A stretch of 64,000 bases of DNA, from NCBI RefSeq assembly GCF_001411555.2, contig NW_023362480.1:1-64000 (forward strand), in the 5' to 3' direction. Made by a program: the position numbers and the translations under genes. Shown here piece after piece: positions 54,493 to 64,000 of the stretch (position 1 is the first letter of the stretch; every line of letters starts with the position of its first letter). Below the pieces are notes generated by a model. That model saw nothing but the letters and a program-made list of their open reading frames with translations. It ran no database searches and was not told the origin of the DNA. The DNA is from Juglans regia. Taxonomy: Eukaryota > Streptophyta > Magnoliopsida > Fagales > Juglandaceae.

Positions 54493-55060
54493 CACATAGA
54501 AATATGATGAATGGTCTGACCATTAAAGGACGTGAATTTGTTAAGTTTCAAGAATATTAAATAGGTGAATGAACTTGGTCTTGCCTGGGTACGTGAAATA
54601 CATTGAATTTAGTCATTTAGTCATTTCTGGCTGCCTCTAGAAGTCCAAGAGGCCTAAATTTCGTGGGACTTGTTATGTTAATATTTGTGTTGCTTTTAAA
54701 GCTGTAGTTATGACTTTTCCTATTCTTGGAGGGTTGTTCCAAGTATATAAAGGGGTTATTTCGAGTTTTAATATCAGATTGGAAATTTCAGAAACTTATT
54801 TGTTTTTGTGAGGTCTTGTGTTCCTCTTGGTTCTTCAAAGAACTCCTTGAACTTATCAAGTTAATCTTGTGGCGTTCAAGCTCCAAACTTATCACCTTGA
54901 TTCTGATTTCTGGGTGTGGCGTTTTCAATCCTTCGTAGTCTTGGTTCTCATCTAGTTGGGTGACTGGTCAAGGCTCAACAAATCTTGTCAATACGATCTT
55001 GGGGTTCCAAGCCATCATTGTTATCGGGTTTCATCACAATTGTTGGTGAAGTTCATATCA
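54255..55060 (+). repeat. 3' LTR of A2, also 5' LTR of A3 remnant (806 bp)
   Basis: Follows AAGAGGGGGAGAA and ends GTTCATATCA. TATA box at 54744-54752. It is flanked on the right by TTTTGGTATCAGAGC, a primer site, which marks it as shared between two tandem elements. Confidence 0.92.
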
Positions 55061-55165
55061 TTTTGGTATCAGAGCTTTGGTTCTAAGATAAGTTTGTCTA
55101 TCTTTTATTTTCGTTCTATTTCCTGTTCCTGCTGTGTTTAAAAAAAAAAAAAAAAAAAAAAAAAA
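55061..55165 (+). other. A3 remnant: primer site and leader start
   Basis: TTTTGGTATCAGAGCTTTGG, then about 75 bases of A leader ending in a long A-run (about 55140-55165). The sequence then switches to reversed family B (B6). All that is left of a second A copy in tandem with A2. Confidence 0.85.
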
Positions 55166-57110
55166 CGAGTCTATAGATAAGTCTATAAACAATTTCAAAA
55201 GGAGAATATAAAGTGGTAGTATGCATGGTCCTGTTATATGCAAACTCTATAAATCCATCCATAACCACAAAAATAGAATTTCTACTCCTTTCTTTCCTTG
55301 GCAGCCCCAAAACAAAGTCTATAGATATGTCTACACATGACTCACTAGGAATAGGTAAGGGCGTATGCAACCCATGTGGCAAAAGTATAAATTTGGCCTT
55401 TCTGCATGTAATGCACCTGCCACAAATACAATTGACATCTCTCTTCATCTTAGACCAACATAAATGTTCATACAAAATGTCTAATATTTTCTTGACACCA
55501 GAATGACTACTCCAAATATATGCAAACTCAATGAAGGGCAAATGATAGTCCCACAAACGTTCATGCAACACATCAATGAATGGCAATTGATACTTCCACA
55601 AATGTTCATGCAACACGTCATTGAAAGGCAAATGATATTCCCACAAACGTTCATGCAACACAACAAAAGTCTTCCTTACACCATGGTTACCCAACAAACC
55701 ACCATGTCCATCGCACACAAGCAACTTACATATAAAACTAGTAGGTACATAAAATCTATTCTTTATAAACAAGTACCAATCTAGTTTATAGAACTTACCA
55801 AACGATGCTTTCTCACATGTTCCATATACAATAGCAAAGTCATCATCATTAGCATGCAATTCCTTATCATATTCAAGTTTCAACAATTTTGCATCTAAAA
55901 TGAAGATAAGTACATACCTTCTTGCTAAAGCATCAACCACAAAAGTTTCCATACCTTGTGTGTATTTGAATACATGAGCAAAAGTCTCAATAGAATCCTC
56001 CCGCTTAGCACGCATTATAGTCAACAACTTACCTTCTCCCTTTAAGTGTGTCAATGACTCATGTTCTTCCAAGAAAGGTCGGTTAGGAATTGTTGCACCT
56101 GGCACAAAATCAATGTAGTGCTCTATCTCCCTAATGGGTGGCAATCCACTAAATACACCACTTGGAAACACGACCTCATATCCCTGCAACAAAGAGACAA
56201 CAATACTAGGCAAATATACGTCAAGTTCGTTAGGATTAAGACTTGCCTTAGCATGAAAACTCACTTTTCTCTTTATTTTTCTCTCACTTTCTTCAAACTC
56301 TCTTTTCTTTCCACTCTCTTTTTCTTTTTCACTCTCTTTTTTCCTTTCACACTCTTTTTTCTTTTCACTCTCTTTTTTTCTGTCACTCTCTTTTTCTTCA
56401 TCTTTTTTTGTACTCTCGACCTCATAATTATTTTTCAACTCATTCTCTCTTTTGCTTGAGGTCTTAGTCTCACCCTCTTCTTTTTTCTCTCTCATTTTTC
56501 TCTCTTTCTCCATTTCGGTCTCACTATTTCTTTTCTTCTCAATCTCACATTCACTCTTGCTTTTCAGCTCAATCTCACTTTCACTTTCACTCTCACCTTC
56601 ACTCTTGCTTTTCAGCTCATTCTCACTTTCACTCTTCCTTGTTTGCTCAATCTCCTTTTCACTTTTTCTTTTTTGATCACTCTCACTTTTACTCTTTCTT
56701 TTTTTATCACTCTCATTTTCACTCTTTCTGTTTTGAGCAACCTTACATTTCAGCTTCAATTGATCCCCATGGACCTGTGTTGGAGTTAAAGGAGCAAGTT
56801 TGATTGTTTTTCCATCTTTTTCAAAACTGTACATGTTCCTTAACCCATCATGGATCACCTTCCTATCATACTGCCATGACTTCCCCAACAAAATATGACT
56901 AGCATGCATAGGTACTACATCACAAAGCACCATATCCTGGTATTTCCCAATTGAAAAGGAAACTAGCACTTGCTTAGTTATCCTAATCTCCCCACAATCA
57001 CTCAACCAGTGCAACATGTATGGTCTAGGGTGTTTCAAGGTACGTAAATTCAATTTCTCAACTAATGTAGTGCTAGCCAAATTAATACAACTCCTCAAAT
57101 CAATGATCAT
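55166..57110 (-). pseudogene. B6 protease / pol remnant with 3-unit repeat
   Basis: From 57110: MIIDLRSCINLAS (protease active site DGG changed to DLR), HASHILLGKSWQYD and LAPLTPTQVHGDQLKL; a long Lys/Glu/Ser repeat region; RT flank ending ATIPNRP joined to HESLTHLKG; RNase H tail; zinc-region remnant (LVCDGHGGLLGNHGVRKTF); three LHE units; FAYIWSSHSGVKKILDIL leading into a genuine integrase piece, [39 protein letters not shown]; then [11 protein letters not shown]. Open throughout but with no start codon of its own in context. It preserves the step between ordinary integrase and the minisatellite. Confidence 0.8.
55527..55661 (-). repeat. 45-bp coding minisatellite, 3 units (B6)
   Basis: VLHERLWEYHLPFND, VLHEHLWKYQLPFID, VLHERLWDYHLPFIE, followed by FAYIWSSHSGVKKILDIL. 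The lowest unit number in the window, and the only copy where the downstream integrase zinc motif survives. Confidence 0.9.
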
Positions 57111-57134
57111 ACTACATACCTTGTTGTTGATGTG

Positions 57135-57446
57135 TCATCTAGTATGAAAAATATTCTCACTCTGCTGCTCTATATCATCCATCTTGATTTTTGTATTGAG
57201 TGCATGCCTGGTAACAAGAGAATCACCATACTCTTCATTCTCATACCCATTTTCTACACTAAACTCGGGACGCCTCCTATCTCTCCTGCCATGAAGATTT
57301 CTAATTACCACATCTTGATGATCCATCCTATCCCTCACTTCACCCAACACCAAGTTCAACTTCTCAAACTGTTGTTGCATGACTTGCAACACAAAAGATG
57401 TGTTATCTACCATCTCCTTTGGTGATGAGTCACTCCTATGAGACAT
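57135..57446 (-). pseudogene. gag: B6 gag N-terminus fused to protease lead-in
   Basis: Start MSHRSDSSPKEMVDNTS, coiled segment QQQFEKLNLVLGEVRDRMD, then at EYGD the sequence jumps to SLVTRHALNTKIKMDD, which in C5 lies after the knuckle. The entire capsid domain is missing. A stop (TAG/TGA context near 57135) separates it from the downstream frame. Confidence 0.82.
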
Positions 57447-58317
57447 CATAATGTGCTGCACAAAAAGAATGTTAGTGAAAAACCTCACACACTCCCTTAC
57501 GTGTTTACACTCAAATAATGACACTCCACTCGTGTGTAACTCTGAATTGGCTTTTTACTCGATAATAATCTCACACTCTCTTGCCTTTTACCTCAAGAGT
57601 TTTCCCACTCAAGTTCATTAAGAACTAGTTGAACTAAATCAAGACAATACAACCTTGTATTATCCCAACTAGTAATTAGATCCAAGAAACATGAAGGAAT
57701 AAAAATGACCCGAGAATCAATGAAGTTATACGAATGAAAGACTAACAATAAGACAATATACCAACTTGAGTGATGTATGCAGCAGCCCCTTTGATCATAA
57801 GGTTTAATCAACAAATTTCTTTCTTTCTCTTTGTTGTAACTATGTAGCAACTTTGAATATGCTACCTTCTCTTTTCTTCATCCCCTTCTTTTTTTTTTCG
57901 TTTTTTTTTTTTTCGAATTTTCTTTTCTTTTCTTTTCCTTTCCTTTCTTTTCTTTTCTTTTCTTTTCCTTTCTTTTCTTTTCTCTAATTCATCCACAAAC
58001 AGCAATAGTCAGTTGTGAAAACCAACCAATTGAATTCAAACACACAAGCATGGACAATGAAGTAGAAGAGAATCAATGGAACGACACTCCAAGCAATTGA
58101 CAGACTTAGAAATATAGGAAACCCTAGAATATTGAAACCCTAGGTGATGCAAATTTCAGCCAAACCCAAAATCCTAAGAATTTCGGCAGCCTACTTTTTG
58201 TTTCTATTTTTTTTTTTTGGCAAGCCTAGAACAATGAAGCCCTAGAATTAAATTTGAGGATGCTAGAATTAAAAGATAGAATCAGACCTGATTGGAAACC
58301 TTGCTCTGAATACCAAA
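57447..58317 (-). other. B6 leader with purine tract and primer site
   Basis: Purine tract at about 57886-57983 (T-rich on plus). Primer site TGGTATTCAGAGC read on the minus strand at about 58302-58314, with the extra base typical of B2/B5. Confidence 0.78.
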
Positions 58318-59039
58318 TGATATGAACCCGCGGGAAAGGAATCCCTTGAATCCACAATCAATTTGAAAATATCCCAAGAAAGCCAAAATCAAGTCAATGG
58401 ATGGAGAACCTAGACCCAATGAGAACTCGTTTCAAGAACCTAGATTGTATTAAAATCTAGACCCGTTGAAGAACCCGTCTCAAGAACCCAAATTACAAAG
58501 GAGGAACGCCACAAAGGTTGTGATTTACCTTTGATAAGTTCAAAAGTTCAATTAAGAACAAGAGGAGTAAAACTCAACTCACAATGAATAAATTCATCAA
58601 ATTTCATAAACTTCATAATCTGATTAAAATGTGGCCACATAGAGTATTTAAAGCAAAACATAATGAAACCCTAGCCAAAATAAACCCCCCATCTTCCAAA
58701 AGTGCCCCTGGATGAACAGTGCCGCGGCTACAGTACGGAGCTACAGTAACTCGCTACAGTAACCCTAACCCTAGTTCAATAAAATAATAACTTTCCCAAT
58801 ATGCCCTTGCATAGGCATAAACCCAATTATTCTAAGCAAATAAAATAGGTCCTTGAAATTAATTAAATAAGTTGAAAGTCTTCAAGTGTCCAAAGCCTAT
58901 AAGTCATGTTGTTGCCCTTTCCATAGCTTATGAAATGAATCAAAGCATAATCTTCATCGTTTAAGCCCTTGAACTTGTATTTGACCCATCTGGTACTTGC
59001 AACATATCTTTAAGACTAGGCCCACCTTGGTTCCCATCA
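58318..59039 (-). repeat. 5' LTR of B6 (722 bp)
   Basis: TGATATGAACCCGCGGG to GGTTCCCATCA. About 55 bases shorter than B1's LTR near 58815 (the CCCCCTTAAGTGCTTCC block is absent). CAAAGGT/ACCTTTG hairpin at about 58513-58534. Confidence 0.85.
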
Positions 59040-60735
59040 GATAGGATGGATCATCAAGAAGCAGCGATTAGAAATCTACAAGGTAGGAGGGATAGGAGGC
59101 GACGTGAGCATAGAGTTGAAAATCAGTATGAGAATGAAGGAGATGGTGAGGAAGAGGAAGATTTAGCATCTGACGTTGGGTCGGGGAGAAATAGAGGAGT
59201 TAGGCATGAAAGAGGACTTGAGGGAAATCTAAGGGGTCGGGATGGTGTAGATAGAGACCTTGGTAGCATCAAAATGAAAATACCATCTTTCCAAGGTAGA
59301 ACTGACCCTGAGGTTTTATCTAGAGTGGGAGAAAAAAATAAAGTTGGTGTTTGATTGCCATAATTACTCGGAGGAGAAGAAAGTGAAGTTGGCGGTAATT
59401 GAGTTCACTGATTATGCTATTATTTGGTGGGATCAATTAGTGACCAATAGGAGAAGGAATTATGAGAGGCCTATAGAGACATGGGGAGAGTTGAAAGCTC
59501 TCATGAGGTGGATATTTGTTCCTAGCCATTACTATAGAGACCTTTTCCAGAAACTACAAAATCTTACACAGGGGTCTAGGAGTGTGGAGGATTACCATAA
59601 GGAGATGGAGGTGGCGATGATTCGGGCTAATGTAGAGGAGGACCGAGAGGCCACCATGGCTAGATTTTTGAGTGGGTTGAATAGGTACATAGCCAATGTA
59701 ATTGAATTGCAGCATTATGTGGAGATAGAAGACATGGTGCACATGGCTATGAAGGTGGAGAGGCAATTAAAGAGAAAAGGGATAGCAAGGTACACTTTGG
59801 TTTCTAGCACTGCTTGGAAATCAAAATGGGATAGGAATGATCCAGCTGAAGCAAAGAGAAAGACCGAACCAGCTAAGGGAAAAGATGAAGGAACTAGCAA
59901 CAAACCCAAGGTAGAATCCCAACCTTCACGGAATAGAGATATCAAATGTTTTAAGTGTTTGGGTTCAGGGCACATTGCTTCTCAATGTCCAAATAGGAGG
60001 ATGATGATTATGCGTGACAATGGCGAGGTGATGACTGAGAGTGAGGATGATAGTGATGAGGTGCCCGAGTTGGATGTGATGCTAGTGATGATGATGGAGT
60101 GGTATACCCTGTGACAGGTGAGTCTCTTGTTGCCAGGCGTGCTCTTAATGCACACATTAAGGTGGATGATGCAGAGCAACAGAGAGAGAACATTTTCCAT
60201 ACTAGATGCCATGTCAACAATAAGGTATGTAGTATGATCATTGATGGATGGAGTTGTACTAATGTGGCTAGCACTACTTTGGTTGAGAAATTGAATTTAC
60301 CAACCTTAAAACACTCTAGACCATACAAATTGCAGTGGTTGAATGATTGTGGAGAGGTTAGGGTGGATAAACAAGTGTTAGTTACTTTTTCTATTGGGAA
60401 GTATCAAGATGAGGTGCTTTGTGATGTTGTGCCTATGCATGCGGGCCATATTTTGTTGGGGAGGCCGTGGCAGTATGATAGGAGAGTGACACATGATGGG
60501 TTCAAGAATATGTACAGCTTTGAAAAGGAGGGCAAAACAATTAAACTTGCTCCTTTAACTCCAAGCCAGGTCTATGAGGACCAACTAAAATTGAAACGCG
60601 AGGCAGTATGATAGGAGAGTGACACATGATGGGTTCAAGAACATGTACAGCTTTGAAAAGGAGGGCAAAACAATTAAACTTGCTCCTTTAACTCCAAGCC
60701 AGGTCTATGAGGACCAACTGAAATTGAAAAGTGAG
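59040..60735 (+). pseudogene. gag: C5 gag-PR (frameshifts and a 133-bp duplication)
   Basis: Begins within gag at DRMDHQEAAIRNLQGRRD, right after B6. A frame change occurs near 59315 (an extra T in GAGGTTTTATC), then a clean capsid region ([13 protein letters not shown] to ERQLKRKG), knuckle CFKCLGSGHIASQC (59946-59987), and another frame change near 60075 in the acidic linker. The protease has IIDGWSCTNVAS, with Trp for the second Gly. The [19 protein letters not shown] to QLKL block is then repeated (60469 and 60602). Confidence 0.85.
60469..60734 (+). repeat. 133-bp tandem duplication in C5
   Basis: GGCAGTATGATAGGAGAGTG begins at 60469 and again at 60602. The copies differ at only a few bases, so the duplication is recent. 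133 is not a multiple of three, so it breaks the frame. Confidence 0.9.
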
Positions 60736-62997
60736 GTTGCTCAAAAAAGAAAGAGTGAAAATGAGAGTGATCAGAAGAGAGAGAGTGAAAATGAGAGTGA
60801 TCAAAAAAGAAGAGTGAAAAAGAGATTGAGCAAAAAAGAAAGAGTGAGAGTGAATATGAGCATAAAAGAAAGAGTGAAAAAGAAAGTAGAGAGGTGGCTG
60901 AGAGTAAAGAAAAAAGAGTGGAGCCACGAGAGAAAAAAGAAAGAGAGTCTTCTGAGAGAAAAGGAAAGGCAAAAGTGAGTTTCTATGCAAGAGAGAGTGA
61001 GGTTAAGAGGGCTTTCTTCGCAGATCGCCCTATGATTTTTCTTGTCTATAAAGAGTCTTATCTTACTCTTGATGAAACTAACCAGTCTCTTCCTAGTTTG
61101 GCTGTTTCTTTGTTGCAGGAGTTTGAGGATGTATTCCCGGAGGAGATGCCAAATGAGTTGCCACCCATTAGAGGCATTGAGCACCAGATTGATTTTGTGC
61201 CCGGGGCTGCTATTCCAAACCGACCAGCCTATAGGAGTAATCCAGAGGAGACAAAGGAGCTTCAGAGGCAAGTTGAGGATTTGATGAGCAAGGGGTACGT
61301 GAGGGAGAGCATGAGCCCTTGTGCAGTACCAGTGCTACTAGTGCCAAAGAAGGATGGGACGTGGAGGATGTGCATTGATTGCAGGGCGGTCAACAATATC
61401 ACGGTAAAGTATCGCCATCCCATTCCTAGATTGGATGATATGCTTGATGAATTGCATGGCTCATGTATTTTCAGTAAAATTGATCTTAAAAGTGGGTACC
61501 ATCAAATTAGAATGAAAGAGGGTGATGAATGGAAAACTGCTTTTAAGACTAAGTATGGGATTTATGAATGGTTGGCTATGCCATTTGGACTTACAAATGC
61601 GCCCAGTACTTTCATGAGATTAATGAACCATGTCCTACGTGCATTCATAGGCAAGTTTGTGGTTGTGTACTTTGATGATATCTTAGTGTACAACAAGAAC
61701 TTAAATGAACATATCTTAGTGTGCATTTGAGATATGTGTTTGATGTGTTGAGATGTGAAAAGTTGTATGCTAATTTCAAGAAACGATCCTTTTGCATGGA
61801 AAAAGTTGTTTTTCTTGGTTACGTTGTTAGTACAAAGGGTATTGAGGTGGATGAAGAGAAAGTCAAGGCCATCAAGGAGTGGCCAACGCCAAAAAGCATC
61901 ACTGAGGTAAGAAGTTTTCATGGGTTAGCTAGCTTTTATCGGCGTTTTGTTAAAGACTTCAGCACCATTGCTGCACCACTCACTGAGGTAATTAAAAAGA
62001 ATGTTAGGTTTCATTGGGGGGCTAATCAAGAGAATGCTTTTGCCACTATTAAAGAAAGGTTGTGCTCTGCACCTGTGTTAGCGTTACCTGATTTTAACAA
62101 AGCTTTTGAGATTGAATGTGATGCCTCAGGAATAGGGATTGGAGCCGTTTTGCTGCAGGATAGGAGGCCCATAGCCTTCTTCAGTGAAAAGTTAAGTGGG
62201 GCATCCCTGAAGTACCCTACTTATGACAAAGAGCTTTATGCTCTTGTTCGTGCATTAAAGACTTGGCAGCACTACTTATGGCCAAGGGAATTTGTGATCC
62301 ATACCGATCATGAATCATTGAAGCATCTCAAGGGTCAAGTTGAATAAAAGGCATGCTAGATGGATCGAATACATTGAGACATTTCCCTATGTCATCCGTT
62401 ACAAGCAAGGTAAGGAGAACATTGTTGCTGATGCTCTATCCCGGAGGTATGTACTTCTTACTTCTATGAGTGCCAAAATGCTTGGATTTGAATACGTGAA
62501 AGACATGTATGCCGATGATGCTGATTTTTCAAATGTGTATTGGGCATGTGATAAGGCGGCATTTGGTAAGTTTTACAAGCATGATGGTTATTTGTTTAAA
62601 GAAAGCAAACTTTGTCTACCAAATTGTTCTATGTGTGAGTTATTGGTGCGTGAGGCACATGGTGGGGGATTAATGGGACACTTTGGTGTCAAGAAAACTT
62701 TAGACATTTTGTATAAACATTTCTTTTGGCCTAAGATGAAGAGAGATGTTAACCGTATTTGTGGAATGTGCATTACATGTAGAAAGGCCAAATCTAAGGT
62801 CTTGCCACATGGGTTGTATACACCCTTACCTGTTCCTAGTGAGCCATGGGTAGACATATCTATGGACTTTGTTTTGGGGTTGCCTAGGACCAAAAGGGGT
62901 AGAGATTCTATTTTGGTGTACCTAGGAGTATTGTTTCTGATAGGGATGTTAAATTCCTTAGCTACTTTTGGAAGGTGTTGTGGGGGAAATTGGGTAC
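60736..62997 (+). pseudogene. pol: C5 pol: RT, RNase H and integrase start (broken)
   Basis: Lys/Glu linker, then RT with [57 protein letters not shown] and catalytic YFDDILVY (about 61668). A short duplication of ATCTTAGTGT near 61715 shifts frame. RNase H ECDASGIG and [12 protein letters not shown], then a small loss at about 62335 (KGQVE instead of KGQ-RLNKR) shifts again. Integrase zinc region [27 protein letters not shown] and [11 protein letters not shown], first Asp in SMDFVLGLP, then an internal deletion near 62915 removes about 140 bases of the core. The solo A LTR follows. The best surviving C pol. Confidence 0.87.
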
Positions 62998-63803
62998 TGA
63001 TGCAAACCAAGGAGTTGGACATGCTAATCATACAAGTGGGAATGGAGCTGAATTTGTACAAGACCCTTTGTCATTTCCTAGTGGCCCAATTACAAGACTT
63101 AGAGCCAAACGTTTCAAGGAAGCACTAAATGGGCTAATCCAAGAGAATTGGGCTGATTCTAAAAAGACCAAGATGGGCTCAAATAATATTCAAGACTTAA
63201 TCCATGTCATCAAGGCAATTGAAGAGGCTAATTAGCACATAGAAATATGATGAATGGTCTGACCATTAAAGGACGTGAATTTGTTAAGTTTCAAGAATAT
63301 TAAATAGGTGAATGAACTTGGTCTTGCCTGGGTACGTGAAATACATTGAATTTAGTCATTTAGTCATTTCTGGCTGCCTCTAGAAGTCCAAGAGGCCTAA
63401 ATTTCGTGGGACTTGTTATGTTAATATTTGTGTTGCTTTTAAAGCTGTAGTTATGACTTTTCCTATTCTTGGAGGGTTGTTCCAAGTATATAAAGGGGTT
63501 ATTTCGAGTTTTAATAGCAGATTGGAAATTTCAGAAACTTATTTGTTTTTGTGAGGTCTTGTGTTCCTCTTGGTTCTTCAAAGAACTCCTTGAACTTATC
63601 AAGTTAATCTTGTGGCGTTCAAGCTCCAAACTTATCACCTTGATTCTGATTTCTGGGTGTGGCGTTTTCAATCCTTCGTAGTCTTGGTTCTCATCTAGTT
63701 GGGTGACTGGTCAAGGCTCAACAAATCTTGTCAATACGATCTTGGGGTTCCAAGCCATCATTGTTATCGGGTTTCATCACAATTGTTGGTGAAGTTCATA
63801 TCA
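62998..63803 (+). repeat. solo A LTR (806 bp) in C5 integrase
   Basis: TGATGCAAACCAAGG to GTTCATATCA, flanked by a perfect duplication GGTAC (62993-62997 and 63804-63808). No A internal sequence remains: an LTR-LTR recombination product. TATA box at 63487-63495. The insertion point in integrase is the same as at the left edge of A1. Confidence 0.95.
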
Positions 63804-63808
63804 GGTAC

Positions 63809-64000
63809 TAAGCTCTTATTTTCCACTACTTGTCATCTACAGACTGAAGTAGTTAATAGGACTTTAACTCAGCTTTTACGCACTGTAGTTCATAAGAATT
63901 TAAAAACTTGGGAGGATTGTTTGCCATTTATAGAGTTTGCATATAATAGGACGATGCATACTACTACTTCATACTCTCCCTTTGAAATTGTTTATGGATT
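63809..64000 (+). pseudogene. pol: C5 integrase continued, cut by window end
   Basis: Encodes [19 protein letters not shown] and [30 protein letters not shown]. The DGQ of the catalytic block is deleted as in C4, and the whole stretch appears identical to the reverse of 29610-29800. Confidence 0.88.

Larger units (their letters stand above)
43370..55060 (+). mobile_element. A2: autonomous-type element split by B1
   Basis: 5' LTR 43370-44175, gag-PR 44582-46008 and 51107-51406, pol 51407-54492, 3' LTR 54255-55060. About 6.6 kb without the B1 insert, nearly identical to A1 in protein. The 3' LTR is followed not by target DNA but by another primer site and leader (55061-55165), so A2 shared an LTR with a tandem neighbour, a hallmark of unequal LTR recombination. 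A2 and A1 lie in opposite orientation. Confidence 0.92.
55166..59039 (-). mobile_element. B6: intermediate-type family B element, 3' end missing
   Basis: 5' LTR (58318-59039), primer site, leader, gag N-terminus, then a protease-to-integrase remnant. Capsid and knuckle are deleted, but protease and part of integrase remain, the reverse of B1/B5. The right flank GATAG (59040-59044) is C5 gag. The 3' LTR and end of the frame are lost at the A3 junction. Confidence 0.85.

Overview
The window is a dense, nested pile of plant LTR retrotransposons of the Ty3/gypsy superfamily. I see no host gene, tRNA, rRNA or prokaryotic feature. Plant origin (most likely a eudicot) is inferred from the Ty3-type polyprotein order PR-RT-RNase H-IN, 5-bp target site duplications (TSDs), primer binding sites that match plant initiator tRNA-Met, and AT-rich LTRs. 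Two loci of a roughly 155-bp tandem repeat, and pol frames that run into the 3' LTR as in the CRM (centromeric retrotransposon) clade, hint at pericentromeric DNA. That placement is inference.

Four LTR families can be told apart; the letters are mine. Family A is autonomous: 806-bp LTRs, a gag-PR frame and an RT-RNase H-IN frame. A1 (29806-36389, minus) keeps long open frames. A2 (43370-55060, plus) is split by another element and frameshifted. Family C is a related autonomous lineage seen only as broken copies (C0, C1, C3, C4, C5). Family B is non-autonomous. It shares LTR ends, primer site and gag with C, but has lost the zinc knuckle, protease, RT core, RNase H core and integrase core. It nevertheless keeps one very long fused frame (850 codons in B5, 911 in B1) that ends in a 45-bp, 15-residue coding minisatellite built from integrase fragments. 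Family D is an unrelated insertion with TGTAAC...TTACA ends (D1, D2), probably a long solo LTR.

Layout: 1-2136 B0 (-) inside C0; 2137-3751 3' end of C0 (+) inside C1; 3752-8514 C1 (+) split by D1 (3941-6831); 8515-8862 satellite; 8863-15629 B3 (-), split by a C LTR that is itself split by B2 (10104-14189); 15630-20151 B4 (+); 20152-20356 unassigned; 20357-26201 a C 5' LTR (-) split by the complete, young B5 (21041-25987); 26202-28803 C3 (+) with a nested solo B LTR; 28804-29805 B and C4 fragments (-); 29806-36389 A1 (-); 36390-39464 B7 (+); 39465-41846 a fragment plus D2 (-) with nested LTRs; 41847-42164 satellite; 42165-43369 B8 gag (+); 43370-55060 A2 (+) split by the complete B1 (46009-51106, -); 55061-55165 leader of a lost tandem A copy; 55166-59039 B6 (-), a structural intermediate; 59040-64000 C5 (+) with a solo A LTR (62998-63803).

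Inferred working model: A- or C-type elements supply protease, RT and integrase. B elements, which share the LTR terminus GTTCATATCA, a tRNA-Met primer site and a C-like gag, are mobilised in trans. B2 looks like a B/C reverse-transcription recombinant, which would mean B and C RNAs were packaged together. The object most worth follow-up is the B family: it conserves a gag plus integrase-minisatellite reading frame although every recognisable catalytic domain is gone.
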